Counted from the first letter of the stretch, positions 12,201 to 20,316 are shown. The stretch is 64,000 nt of DNA from Dyella lutea (GCF_024158035.1 NZ_JAMZEK010000003.1:248001-312000); one strand, 5' to 3'. Translations and numbers: made by a program. Notes: generated by a model from the letters alone, not told the origin.

Positions 12201-14894
12201 CTCCGCGATCAGGTTGCTCTAGGACAGGCGGCATTCGATGACGCGTGGAAAGCGGAGCAATCCGATTGGGACCACCTCAAGACGGCTTCATCCTGGCTGG
12301 AGCAGAACCAGGATATCCGCGCCTTGGCGGGGCGGGTCCGTGAGCGAGAAGCGCTATTGCCGCGCGCCAAGGTCCTTGCTGCCTCCCAAGCCCACATCCA
12401 GGCCAGCTTCAAAGCCTTGGCCGATGACCTCCAACTGGATGTTGAAGTCTCGATAGGCGGCACCCTCTCCGACGCACTGTTGGAAACCATGGCCTGGCGA
12501 CTTCAGCGTTGGAGCCAAGAGCATGAGCAGCTCTTCCGCTGGGTGAACTATCGCGACCGCTCAGCCAAGGCCACTTCCATGGGGTGCGGTGAACTGGTCA
12601 CTCGCTTGGGGGACGGCCGGCTGAGCCCGGACACGGTGACGTCCGCATTTGAAATGGCGTATTTCGAGGCAACCTACGCCCGGATGGCGCGAGCGCAACC
12701 CGCCTTGGCTCGTTTCGATGGTTCCACCCACGGGCGCCTGGTCCAGGAGTTCGCGGATCTCGATCGCCAGCGCATTGCCGCAGCGAGCGTACAGGTGGTC
12801 AAGGCACACTACGAAAGCGTTCCGCCGCGGGATGGCAGTGCACTCGGGCCTCTGGGTGTGCTGCGCGGCGAGATCCAGAAACGCAGGGGCCATATGGCAG
12901 TGCGTAAGCTCGTCGAGAAGGCTGCCCCTGCACTGCGGGCGCTCAAGCCGGTCTTTATGATGAGCCCTTTGTCCGTGGCGCAGTTCCTGGTGCCGGGTGC
13001 CATGGAGTTCGATCTCTTGGTCATGGATGAGGCCAGTCAAATCCAGCCCGTGGATGCGCTCGGGGCAATTGCCCGGGCCAAGCAGGTGGTAGTGGTGGGC
13101 GACCCCAAGCAGCTGCCGCCGACCGCGTTCTTCGCCAAGATGACCTCAAGCAGCGAGGATGACGAGGACGAAGAGGGGGCTGCCGTCGCCGATATCGAGA
13201 GCATCCTCGGCCTCTTCATGGCCCGGGGCTTGCCCACCCGGATGCTCCGTTGGCATTACCGCAGCCGGCATCAGTCACTGATTGCCGTCAGCAACCGCCA
13301 GTTCTACGAGAACAAGCTCTTTATCGTGCCCAGCCCCTACACCGCTCAGGGCGGGCGAGGCTTGCGGTTCCACCACATCCACGACGGTTTGTTCGATACC
13401 GGTAACAAGCGCAACAACCTGATCGAGGCCAAGGCGGTCGCTGAGGCGATCATCGCTCATGCCCAGACCTACCCGAAGTTGTCGCTTGGCGTTGCGGCTT
13501 TCTCTGCGGCGCAGCGACGGGCCATCATTGATGAGCTCGAAGTGTTGCGTCGGGGCTTGCCCGCGGAGGTTGAAGACTTCTTCAGGGCACACCGATCTGA
13601 GCCGTTTTTCGTCAAGAACCTGGAAAACGTCCAGGGTGACGAACGCGACGTCATCTTTATTTCGGTGGGTTACGGCCGCTCCGTTCCCCATGGACGAGTG
13701 CCGATGAGGTTCGGTCCGCTGGGCACTGACGGCGGCGAACGGCGCTTGAATGTGTTGATCAGTCGCGCAAAGCAGCGATGCGATGTGTTCGCCTCGATGA
13801 CCGATGAGGATATTGACCCCACCTACGCGGCGAGCAAGAAGGGCGTCTATGCCTTCCGCCTGTTCCTTCAATACGCGAGGACGGGGCGGCTTCCTATGGC
13901 CGAAGTCACGGGGCGGGACCACGACAGCGTGTTTGAGGAGCAAGTGGCCAACGCATTGCGGGCGCGTGGCTACGACATTCAGGCCCAGATCGGCCTTGCC
14001 GGCTTTTTCATCGACCTGGCTGTGTTGGACGAGGAGCGTCCGGGCCGGTTCCTCCTGGGAATCGAGTGCGACGGTGCCGCCTACCACAGCTCGCGCTCAG
14101 CGCGGGACCGCGATCGTCTGCGGCAAGCCGTGTTGGAGGAGCATGGCTGGACCATCCATCGGATCTGGAGCACCGACTGGTTTCAGCGACCGGGTGAGCA
14201 GTTGGATCAGCTGGTCCGCCGTATCGAAACCATCAAGGCGGAGTATGACGAGCACCAGGAAGAGGTGGCCCTGACCGTGCAGTTGGACACGGAAGCGCCC
14301 TATGTGGAGCGCGAGTCCGTTGAAGACGACGGGGGCGAGGTGGGGTTCGCCCCCTATCAGGAAGTCACCCTGACGCGACCCCGGCATGTGGTGGTGGACC
14401 TTCATGAAGCGCCTCAGGGCATCCTGACCCAACTGGTCGAAGAAGCTGTCCGCGTCGAAGGACCGGTCCACCGGGATCAGGTCATTACGCGGATACGAGA
14501 AGCCTGGGGATTAAAGCGTGCCGGTGGGCGAATCGAGGATGCTGTGGAACGCTCCATCGAGATTGCAACCAAGACGCAACGCATCGCGCGACATGGCGAC
14601 TTCCTGTCCCTTCCTGGCCGTGAGCCAGTGCCGAGGGATCGCTCGGAGGTCACGGCGACTGCGCTTCGGAAAGCGGAAATGCTGCCGCCTACCGAGGTCG
14701 AGGTGGCCGTATCCCAGCTGGTTCAACGGAGCTTTGGGGCTACGCGCGATCAGGTGATCCAAGCCGTCTCACGCGGGTTCGGTATTCGCAATACCAGCAG
14801 CCAGGTGCGGGGCGCACTGGAAGACGTGATCGAGAAGATGATCGTCCGTCGGCAACTGAAAGAGGTGGCCGGACTGTTGACCGTGGTCGAGTAA
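9261..14894 (+). CDS. DUF4011 / superfamily 1 helicase / MTES_1575-type nuclease / DUF3320 protein
   Basis: 1877 residues, start at 9261 after a strong GGAGGGGG site. Domains in order: DUF4011 (from about residue 25, with LLDLSARNRLLNMP), a split SF1 helicase with Walker A GPPGTGKS near 373-380, a long alpha-helical insert (about 450-1200), motif II VMDEASQIQP near 1254 and GDPKQLPPT near 1280, late motifs NVQGDERDVIFIS (about 1457) and LNVLISRAKQRC (about 1495), then a restriction-endonuclease-like domain (GIECDGAAYHSS to GWTIHRIWSTDWF, about 1600-1640) and a C-terminal DUF3320 region. All ATPase and nuclease core residues look intact. Such proteins are large DNA/RNA-dependent helicase-nucleases often found in defence islands; an anti-phage role here is inference. 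A TATATT hexamer near 9203 may be its -10 element. Confidence 0.92.
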   Translation: MEAEQGAATTAFGDDRAIFQSNLPLAEKLERARVELLDLSARNRLLNMPRGARGGRSIEIVDEKTEEIFRLLVREGKTFTFVAGRAAEAKELAPPSSAVEEGAADYAISDKAENASPAVEPDEIEDLAQPDDDSTDERGVLRRHADTKLQTRLTSKGLQKRLLELYLDANTLEEEQGVNVLFLALGALKWVDPNNAENVRYAPLLLIPVQLDRGNAGERFNLKARQDDFASNLSLEAYLDRVHALRMPAFEATDTFEPLDYIEQVRKSVEVKTDWEVLPDHMTVGFFSFAKFLMYRDLDPAVWPKGATISEHHLIRSLLADGFAGSDDLVDEDANIDPLIPPAEMLHILDCDSSQALAIHEVRRGKNLVIQGPPGTGKSQTIANIIAAAVKDGKSVLFVAEKMAALDVVKRRLDDRGVGDACLELHSNKTSKRAVLEELRRTWELGAPKAPSHGSLFDRLTEARDKLNAHVQRLHEPDPASGLTPFQVMGQLVRLREQGERPNDIQLMAPEQWGRDGFVARLDLLSDLASRVAEIGKPADHAWVGVGLDAISPMDADRLVGRVQKLSEQLATARQQFNTAATLLELDVPLRLSDVPPMVELLQRLAPAPTLSEAAMGSEVWQNPWPITELLNLGERYTAEHVTLLGRVTETAWDASLEETLLALSELPEAFSAEQFKRLARLPDELPRLMGEAAALARLLGREPGGSLGDFQTLARIGERVAAAPPASPETFASDLWDGGVERAGELAQAVADYEGAKASIGSQLIDMAWSLDLASARSVLAARGTSMFRFFSGEWRAANRLVGSVLATPNQPLPMTLGLLDTLAKGQNAKKVIEGEDTFGRSAFGDDWRGARSHSAPLLALVEWMRSLKGLGAEPRLIASRSPEKTEVAARAKQLSGACFQIERDLRAAWDDLGRARGSSFGEVASVERADLDVLVQVASRYTAAHTAAANWVTSGAQEAGAIHAVLEELQAGQRDRQTLRDQVALGQAAFDDAWKAEQSDWDHLKTASSWLEQNQDIRALAGRVREREALLPRAKVLAASQAHIQASFKALADDLQLDVEVSIGGTLSDALLETMAWRLQRWSQEHEQLFRWVNYRDRSAKATSMGCGELVTRLGDGRLSPDTVTSAFEMAYFEATYARMARAQPALARFDGSTHGRLVQEFADLDRQRIAAASVQVVKAHYESVPPRDGSALGPLGVLRGEIQKRRGHMAVRKLVEKAAPALRALKPVFMMSPLSVAQFLVPGAMEFDLLVMDEASQIQPVDALGAIARAKQVVVVGDPKQLPPTAFFAKMTSSSEDDEDEEGAAVADIESILGLFMARGLPTRMLRWHYRSRHQSLIAVSNRQFYENKLFIVPSPYTAQGGRGLRFHHIHDGLFDTGNKRNNLIEAKAVAEAIIAHAQTYPKLSLGVAAFSAAQRRAIIDELEVLRRGLPAEVEDFFRAHRSEPFFVKNLENVQGDERDVIFISVGYGRSVPHGRVPMRFGPLGTDGGERRLNVLISRAKQRCDVFASMTDEDIDPTYAASKKGVYAFRLFLQYARTGRLPMAEVTGRDHDSVFEEQVANALRARGYDIQAQIGLAGFFIDLAVLDEERPGRFLLGIECDGAAYHSSRSARDRDRLRQAVLEEHGWTIHRIWSTDWFQRPGEQLDQLVRRIETIKAEYDEHQEEVALTVQLDTEAPYVERESVEDDGGEVGFAPYQEVTLTRPRHVVVDLHEAPQGILTQLVEEAVRVEGPVHRDQVITRIREAWGLKRAGGRIEDAVERSIEIATKTQRIARHGDFLSLPGREPVPRDRSEVTATALRKAEMLPPTEVEVAVSQLVQRSFGATRDQVIQAVSRGFGIRNTSSQVRGALEDVIEKMIVRRQLKEVAGLLTVVE

Positions 14895-14931
14895 CCGTAA
14901 AACGGAACGGCGCAGTTATGGCGAATTAATT

Positions 14932-14968
14932 CCCTCCGTCCCCTTTAGCGTTTTATCATGACGGAGGG
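14932..14968. repeat. Inverted repeat after the helicase gene
   Basis: CCCTCCGTC at 14932-14940 and GACGGAGGG at 14960-14968 form a perfect 9-bp inverted repeat around a 19-base T-rich spacer. No T tract follows, so it may be an operator or a weak terminator between the helicase gene and the next one. Confidence 0.4.
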
Positions 14969-14993
14969 GCTCAGGTAGACACGGGCTACAAAC

Positions 14994-15605
14994 ATGAGTG
15001 ATGGGGCGAAGTTCGAAAGTCTTCTTGACCGCGAGTTTCGCTGGCCTCGCAAAGGGGACAGGGCGTTCATCCAGTCTACAAGCCGACCACAAAACGCCCT
15101 TATCGAGCCATACGCGCACAGTCGTTTGGTGATGATGATGGCTGGATATAAGAAAGCGGCAGACTTGATGGTCGAGCGTGGAGAAGCTGATCGATTCGAC
15201 CGCGATGAACTGGTCTACCCCATTATTTTCAACTATCGCCAATTTATTGAGCTATCCCTCAAGTATCTCATTGCAACGTATGGCTCCACTGTCGGCGTTG
15301 AAGCAATTTGGAATAAGCATGACCTCGATGTACTCTGGAAGGCTTTTACTAAGTTACTGGATGGTTACGGTTGCAAGGATGTAGAAGAGACAGATCCTGT
15401 CGTTGCTGAGATCATTGCGGAATTTTCCAAGGTTGATCCCGCATCGTTCTCCTATCGATACCCTGTGGATACCAAGGGAAATCCCATCCCGCTTGCTTAT
15501 GAGGAGCTTGATTTGACGGCGTTGGCCGACGTGATGAAAGCCCTTGAAGGTTATTTCAACGGATGCGACGGCTACTTTGATTCCTTACAGGGCGCCGAAT
15601 CTTAG
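14994..15605 (+). CDS. HEPN-like hypothetical protein
   Basis: 203 residues, visibly poorer in GC than the neighbouring core genes. I do not recognise a named family. What can be seen: a helix with FNYRQFIELSLKYLI, which resembles the R...ELxLK helix of HEPN-fold proteins, followed after a short gap by KHDLDVLWKAF and a later FSYRYPVDTKGNPI segment. This order (RxxxELxLK, HDLxxLW, F-RYPxDxxG) is shared by a set of hypothetical proteins I recall from restriction-modification and defence neighbourhoods. It begins 99 bases after the helicase gene, on the same strand. HEPN assignment is inference from pattern only. Confidence 0.65.
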   Translation: MSDGAKFESLLDREFRWPRKGDRAFIQSTSRPQNALIEPYAHSRLVMMMAGYKKAADLMVERGEADRFDRDELVYPIIFNYRQFIELSLKYLIATYGSTVGVEAIWNKHDLDVLWKAFTKLLDGYGCKDVEETDPVVAEIIAEFSKVDPASFSYRYPVDTKGNPIPLAYEELDLTALADVMKALEGYFNGCDGYFDSLQGAES

Positions 15606-15633
15606 AGTTTAGGCCATCCTGAGGGGAGGGGTG

Positions 15634-16272
15634 ATGATGGAAGGCGGAAGACGCTTAACCGAGGAAGAGTTAGCTGAGATCGGCAACCACGTGAACCTTA
15701 CTCACGGCAGGCTAGGGGAGTGTTATTCCGCTTTCATGCTGCTCAAAGAGATCGAACGCACTCGCGAAGTGTCGCCGTTCATGATGGACCCTAACACTCG
15801 ATATGGTGACTTTTGGCGCGAGGTTCGCCACTGCGCTATTTCAAAAGCGATCATCGATATAGGCGCATTGGTGGACAAGAGAAAGGACGTAGCCTCGCTC
15901 TGCTCGCTATATCGACTATGCGTGAAAATTCACTCGACACATTGCATCCAGGCAAAACATTGCATCGACGAAGTGCGCGATACGTGGGAAAAGTATCGAC
16001 ATAAATTGATTGGGCACAACGATGCGAGTCGAGACGTGGTGATGATCGAATTTTCTAACGAAGGTTTTACAATTGAGCGTATGGAGGAAGAAATTGGCAA
16101 GCTCGGCTTTGCATTCAATGTGCTGTTTGCAGTGTTCTACGGACAGATCCCGCCGCGTTTCGAGGATGGCTTGTCGCAAGATGCGCATTTCATAACCGTC
16201 GGTGAGAAAGTCCGATTTGATACTCGGTCGTTCTTGGACGCTATCGCTCAGCATTTGCCGCAGATGGGTTAA
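15634..16272 (+). CDS. HEPN AbiU2-like protein
   Basis: About 212 residues; ATG at 15634 or GTG at 15631, both following GGGGAGGGG. Pattern: FWREVRHCAISKAIIDIGALVDKRKDVASL, then a helical middle and WEKYRHKLIGHND near residue 120. The FW...A...I..I..L.D..K......SL pattern followed by a YRxKxIxHxD block fits the HEPN AbiU2 family, whose R(x4-6)H motif is the presumed ribonuclease site; here R-HKLIG-H is present. AbiU is a lactococcal abortive-infection system. Codon use is more AT-rich than the flanks, consistent with transfer. The gene lies 25 bases after the previous HEPN-like gene in the same direction. Family assignment is moderately sure, biological role inferred. Confidence 0.65.
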   Translation: MMEGGRRLTEEELAEIGNHVNLTHGRLGECYSAFMLLKEIERTREVSPFMMDPNTRYGDFWREVRHCAISKAIIDIGALVDKRKDVASLCSLYRLCVKIHSTHCIQAKHCIDEVRDTWEKYRHKLIGHNDASRDVVMIEFSNEGFTIERMEEEIGKLGFAFNVLFAVFYGQIPPRFEDGLSQDAHFITVGEKVRFDTRSFLDAIAQHLPQMG

Positions 16273-16726
16273 CGAGTTTTTGCAGCATCCGGATATGCCG
16301 CCGATGCTGGATCAAGAAAGGCTTGAATGTGCCCAGGCCGTCGCTGACTTTCTGGCCACACATCCTCGTCTGAGTCTCGACGGCATCCTGTTCAAGTCAG
16401 TCCAACACGATGGAGGGCAGGCGGATGCGGGACGCAACGTGGTGCTCTTTAACAAAGCCTCTCGTGTTGAGGGTTCTGGACGAGGGGCTGATGGGGGCGT
16501 TGAGCGCGTCTCCCTATTCGAGTTCGATGAGGACGGGGACTACTGGTTTCCCAGCATCACCTTGAAGAAGCCGGAGGACATCGAGCCTGAGGGAGCCATG
16601 CAGATGGAAGCTGATACTCGGGAGGTGGCGTTGCAGATGCACCTAGGCGAACTGCAAGTCAGTGCGGTCAAGAGTGCGGAGTATCGGACCGACGATGAGA
16701 AGGTCCGTGTATCACGGCCCCGATGA
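16273..16726 (+). pseudogene. 3' remnant of a RES-domain (NAD+-degrading toxin-like) gene
   Basis: An open frame (in phase with 16202-16726) encodes the C-terminal part of a RES domain: QAVADFLATHP, LDGILFKSVQ, then RNVVLFNKASRVE, which is the usual end of RES proteins, followed by about 80 extra residues ending VRVSRPR. The N-terminal part of the domain, with the conserved Arg and Glu of the NAD site, is missing. Upstream of 16272 the frame runs through the AbiU2-like gene without RES similarity, so the gene appears cut at that junction. RES enzymes are usually paired with a Xre-type antitoxin; none is present here. Probably not functional. Confidence 0.65.
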
Positions 16727-16913
16727 CGATGGACATTGCAATAATTGGGACGTGGCTAATTAAATTCGTTCGTAGGCTGGTTGAACACAACTTAGGCCGC
16801 CTTACCACGCGTTACCTTTTGCAGGCTGATCGCGATGCATACTCGCCTTGACTCTGATCCACCCCGGTAGCAGACTCGATCCCAAGGAGCGTCGAAACTC
16901 CCCTTAGAGCGGT

Positions 16914-16943
16914 ACCCACCTCCGTCAAACCGGTGGGTTTTTT
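16914..16943 (+). terminator. Rho-independent terminator
   Basis: ACCCACC (16914-16920) and GGTGGGT (16932-16938) form a 7-bp stem with an 11-base loop, followed by a T run to 16943. It lies 188 bases after the RES remnant and closes the accessory locus on the plus strand. Confidence 0.65.
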
Positions 16944-16981
16944 GTGCCTGCATCTGTGGGTGCATCCGACGTAACACCTGC

Positions 16982-17056
16982 GTCGGGAGGGCGGCTAATA
17001 CAACACCCGCAAGGGAAATACGCCCGCCGGCTCTAAGCGGTTTCGAACCTCCCGAC
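16982..17056 (+). other. Possible structured RNA element upstream of the XAC0095 gene
   Basis: Within the 381-base gap between the RES remnant and the next gene, GTCGGGAGG (16982-16990) pairs with CCTCCCGAC (17048-17056). Inside it GGCGG (16990-16994) can pair with CCGCC (17024-17028), and CCC-GCAA-GGG (17006-17015) is a GNRA-type hairpin. The rest of the gap holds the terminator above and nothing else I recognise. It could be a cis-acting leader of the gene at 17108 or a small RNA. It is not a tRNA. Confidence 0.4.
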
Positions 17057-17107
17057 TTCCCGTCGCCACCCTGGCGCACGGGTACTTCATGGAACGAGGA
17101 GGCAAGC

Positions 17108-17788
17108 ATGTCGACCATCGATTCGGAAGATCGGAATGTCACCGGCTATTTTCTGCCGAAAGATACCCAGCTACGGCTGAAGCAGCTGCGCGAGTACGTG
17201 GGTTTCCTCACCAACCTGGCCCGACCTCGGCGGCCGGACGAAGACAGCGAGTGCTACAACGAGATTCGCCCGGGCGAGGTGGCGATCTGCTTTGAACTGA
17301 TCGAGGAGCAGATAGGGTGGGTGCTGGACGAACTCTCCTATCCGGCGGAACGTGGCGAGGGAGCGTCGGAGGAAGCGCCCAAAGCCGAGACGGCTGCGGA
17401 CTTCGACGAGACGGAGACGCCCACCGAGGCCGCGGACACCGCCGAACCCGCGGCGGCCAAGCGCTACAGCTACGGCCTCACCCTGGAGCAGCTCGACGAC
17501 ATGCAACTGCTGCTCAGCAGCCTGCGCGCGCTTGCCAACGTGGTCACCTGTGCCGACCACGCCGAGTACAACAAGGCGACGCTGTCGATCATGGGCGATG
17601 CCATCCATCGCGATGTGGAAAAGCTGCAGGGCATGCTCGATGCCGTCGACGACACGCAGCGGTTGAACCCGCGGCCAGCCCCGCGGCCCGGCGTGGAGGA
17701 GGAGCACGCCGCCTACCTCGCGCACCCGACGCACGTGCCGTTGGTCAGCAGTGCCTGCTTCGTGCGGGAGCACCCCACGTACCAGTAG
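17108..17788 (+). CDS. XAC0095 family protein
   Basis: 226 residues; ATG at 17108 with a GAGGAGG site a few bases upstream. The N-terminal 80 residues match the XAC0095-like domain known from Xanthomonadaceae: GYFLPKDTQLRLKQLREYVGFLTNLA, then RPGEVAICFELIEEQIGWVLDELSYPA. A low-complexity acidic/Ala-Thr linker (about 85-120) follows, then a helical C-terminal part with LDDMQLLLSSLRALANVV. The family has no known function; its narrow distribution supports the taxonomic placement. The linker plus helical tail is longer than in typical single-domain members. Confidence 0.8.
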   Translation: MSTIDSEDRNVTGYFLPKDTQLRLKQLREYVGFLTNLARPRRPDEDSECYNEIRPGEVAICFELIEEQIGWVLDELSYPAERGEGASEEAPKAETAADFDETETPTEAADTAEPAAAKRYSYGLTLEQLDDMQLLLSSLRALANVVTCADHAEYNKATLSIMGDAIHRDVEKLQGMLDAVDDTQRLNPRPAPRPGVEEEHAAYLAHPTHVPLVSSACFVREHPTYQ

Positions 17789-17951
17789 CGGGATGCGGGC
17801 GGAGGGAGCGGCCTCAGGCTGACTTCCTCCGCCCCCGTGGGCGGCGGGGCGCGCCGCGGGGCAGGGAACACGGGGCCGAGTCTGGCCATTTGTCATCACC
17901 ACGAAAGACGAGTTGCCCAAGCGGGCCGCATCTTTTTGCGGACTTTCCGAC

Positions 17952-18110
17952 ATGCGCACCGAAGCGGTGATCGATGCGGTGGGGCTGGCGGCGACGCTGG
18001 TGCTGGTGGCCGTGCTGCTGCTTGGGCTCTCCTGCTCGACCGGCGGCTATCTGGCCTGCACTCCGGCGTCGGTCGGTCTTGCTTCTTTTGTCTTGATCCG
18101 CGCCGGCTAG
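17952..18110 (+). CDS. Possible small single-span membrane protein
   Basis: A 52-residue frame from the ATG at 17952 (MRTEAVIDAVG) with one strong hydrophobic helix (AATLVLVAVLLLGLS) and a second weaker one. No convincing ribosome-binding site; an upstream start at 17913 is also possible. Nothing else occupies the 425 bases between the XAC0095 gene and the response regulator. Tentative. Confidence 0.3.
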   Translation: MRTEAVIDAVGLAATLVLVAVLLLGLSCSTGGYLACTPASVGLASFVLIRAG

Positions 18111-18212
18111 GATTTTTTCCTAGGTTGGAAATGGATTCTTCCGCTCGAGCGGCGCGCAGGTAGACTGTGGGGCTTATGCCGCATCTGCTGTAGGTGCGGG
18201 CTGGGGGAAGAG

Positions 18213-18608
18213 ATGAGCGCCACCCGGGTGGTCCTGATCGTCGACGACGATCCTGCCGTGCTTGAGACCATGCGCATCCTGCTGGAGGGCAAGGGTGGGT
18301 TCGAGGTGTCTTGTGCGCTGGGCTCGCACGGGGCCAGGCATCTGATGTCGCGTCTTGATCGGTTGGACGTGCTGATTGCCGACGTGATCCTGGCGGGCGA
18401 GGCCACGGGCGTGGACATCTGCCATGAGGCGATGACGCGCCACCCCGAGGTGGCACTGGTGGTGATCTCGGCCGACCCCCGTGCGGAAGCGACGCTGTTG
18501 CCGGAAAGCAGCGTGTTCATCCGCAAGCCGTTCGGCGGCTACGAGTTGATGGCGGCGATCGACCAGGCCGCCCATCTCGCCCGGGAACGCCAGGCCCAGC
18601 CGGGCTGA
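18213..18608 (+). CDS. Stand-alone response regulator receiver protein
   Basis: 131 residues with a single receiver (REC) domain and no output domain. Acidic pocket DDD at 11-13, predicted phospho-acceptor Asp57 in LIADVILAG, a Ser in the VVISAD strand and the invariant Lys in FIRKPFGGYE. A single-domain receiver of this type usually relays phosphate between proteins or acts by binding a partner. No sensor kinase is in the window, so the cognate kinase is elsewhere. A GC-rich hairpin with a TTCG loop (18621-18650) follows the stop codon and may help end the transcript. Confidence 0.88.
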   Translation: MSATRVVLIVDDDPAVLETMRILLEGKGGFEVSCALGSHGARHLMSRLDRLDVLIADVILAGEATGVDICHEAMTRHPEVALVVISADPRAEATLLPESSVFIRKPFGGYELMAAIDQAAHLARERQAQPG

Positions 18609-18709
18609 TCCCGCGTTGACGCGGCGGCACCGCTTCGGCGGTGCGCCGCCATGCATCTGGCTAACCGGGTTCCGCGTACGCTCTGGCTATTGCCTGCACC
18701 GGATGCCCC

Positions 18710-20125
18710 ATGTCTCTTGCCATCGTCTGGCTGCGCCGCGACCTGCGCCTGGCCGACAACCCCGCCTTGCATGCCGCCTGCGCCGCTCACGAGCGCGTGC
18801 TGCCGGTGTACATCCACGCGCCGCAGGAAGACGGCGACTGGGCGCCGGGCGCGGCCAGCCGCTGGTGGCTGCATCACTCGCTTGAGGCCCTTCGCAGCTC
18901 GCTGCACACCCACCACGCCGAGCTGCATCTGCGTTCCGGCGACAGCCTCGGCGCGCTCACCGCACTGATCAAGGCGACCGGCGCCGAGGCGGTGTACTGG
19001 AACCGCCTGTACGAACCGGCCGCGATCGCGCGCGACACTCGCATCAAGCAGGCGCTGCGCGAGCAGGGCGTGGCCGCGCAGAGCTTCAACGCGGCGCTGT
19101 GGCGCGAGCCGTGGCAGGTGGAAACCAAGACGGGCGACCCGTACCGGGTGTTCACGCCGTTCTGGCGCAACCTGCGCACGTTGATCGACGACGCCGAACC
19201 GCTGCCGGTGCCACAGCCGTTGCGCGGAGCAACGGCTGAGGGCGGCGTATCGCTGGAGTCGCTGGAGCTGCTGCCGCGCATCCGCTGGGATGCCGGCATG
19301 GCCAAGGCGTGGACGCCCGGCGAGCGCGGCGCGCAGGAACTGCTGGAGCTGTTTGCCGACGACGCGGTGAACGACTACGCCGAAGGCCGCGACATCCCCT
19401 CGCGCCACGGCACCTCGCGGCTTTCGCCGCACCTGCACTTCGGCGAGATCTCGCCGCGCCAGGCACAGGCCGGCCTGCATGCGCTGCTGGCGAGGCGCAC
19501 CGGCAAGCGGCCGGACGTGGAGCCGTTTTTGCGCGAGCTGGGCTGGCGCGAGTTCGCCCATCACCTGATGTTCCACTTCCCGGAAACGCACACCGCCAAC
19601 TTCAACCCGAAGTTCGACGGCTTTCCCTGGGCCAAGGCCGACGACACGCTGATCGAGCGCTGGCAGCGCGGTCGCACCGGCATCCCGCTGGTGGACGCGG
19701 GCATGCGCGAGCTGTGGCACACCGGCTGGATGCACAATCGCGTGCGCATGGTGGTGGCCAGCTTCCTCACCAAGAACCTGCGCCAGCACTGGCACCACGG
19801 CGCGCGCTGGTTCTGGGACACGCTGGTGGACGCCGACCTGCCGAACAACTCGCTGGGCTGGCAGTGGGTGGCCGGCTGCGGCGCCGACGCCGCGCCGTAT
19901 TTCCGCGTGTTCAACCCGGTCAGCCAGTCGCAGAAGTTCGACGCCAAGGGCGAGTACCTGGCGCGCTGGCTGCCCGAGCTGGCCGGCGCGGTACCGGCGC
20001 TGCGGCACGAGCCGTGGAAGGATCCGTCGCTGCTGCGCAAGTCCGGTTATCCGGCGCCGATGGTGGATCTGGGTGAATCGCGGGCGGCAGCATTGGCGGC
20101 TTACGGGGCGCTGCAGGGGCGTTGA
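18710..20125 (+). CDS. phrB: Deoxyribodipyrimidine photolyase
   Basis: 471 residues, the standard length for a class I CPD photolyase. It repairs UV-induced pyrimidine dimers with FAD and blue light. Seen: WLRRDLRLADNPAL at the N terminus (antenna-binding Rossmann domain), VYWNRLYEP, then in the FAD domain SRLSPHLHFGEISPRQ, REFAHHLMFHFP, GIPLVDAGMRELWHTGWMHNR, and the C-terminal ANNSLGWQW-like block (LPNNSLGWQWVAG) with YFRVFNPVSQSQKFD. All hallmark segments are intact. The start at 18710 fits the family N terminus. It stands alone on the plus strand between the receiver gene and a small ORF. Confidence 0.96.
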   Translation: MSLAIVWLRRDLRLADNPALHAACAAHERVLPVYIHAPQEDGDWAPGAASRWWLHHSLEALRSSLHTHHAELHLRSGDSLGALTALIKATGAEAVYWNRLYEPAAIARDTRIKQALREQGVAAQSFNAALWREPWQVETKTGDPYRVFTPFWRNLRTLIDDAEPLPVPQPLRGATAEGGVSLESLELLPRIRWDAGMAKAWTPGERGAQELLELFADDAVNDYAEGRDIPSRHGTSRLSPHLHFGEISPRQAQAGLHALLARRTGKRPDVEPFLRELGWREFAHHLMFHFPETHTANFNPKFDGFPWAKADDTLIERWQRGRTGIPLVDAGMRELWHTGWMHNRVRMVVASFLTKNLRQHWHHGARWFWDTLVDADLPNNSLGWQWVAGCGADAAPYFRVFNPVSQSQKFDAKGEYLARWLPELAGAVPALRHEPWKDPSLLRKSGYPAPMVDLGESRAAALAAYGALQGR

Positions 20126-20316
20126 GGTTACGGGACGGGGACCTGCCAGTAGTGCTTCATCGGCTCCGGGGATGGGGGCCGTCGGTGGATTTCGTCCCAC
20201 CTGCGCGATGTTCAAGGAAACGGGAACATGCGGCTAACAGGTGACGGTCCAGATTGGACGGTGCTGGCAGGCACTTACTGTCACCCGACGATCCGGTTCG
20301 CGCTCGAGGATTCCCC

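Noticed and set aside
16202-16272. N-terminal extension of the RES remnant frame
   Set aside because: Overlaps the AbiU2-like gene in another frame and lacks RES similarity.
16982-17056. tRNA gene
   Set aside because: 75 bases with an acceptor-like stem, but there is no proper T arm, D arm or anticodon stem and no CCA.
9000-17107. Integrative element with att sites from the tRNA-Ser 3' end
   Set aside because: By eye I find no second copy of the tRNA-Ser 3' sequence up to 17.1 kb and no integrase gene; insertion next to the tRNA remains only suggestive.
16792-17142. 116-codon minus-strand frame across the structured element
   Set aside because: No family, overlaps the terminator and XAC0095 start; composition fits a chance frame.
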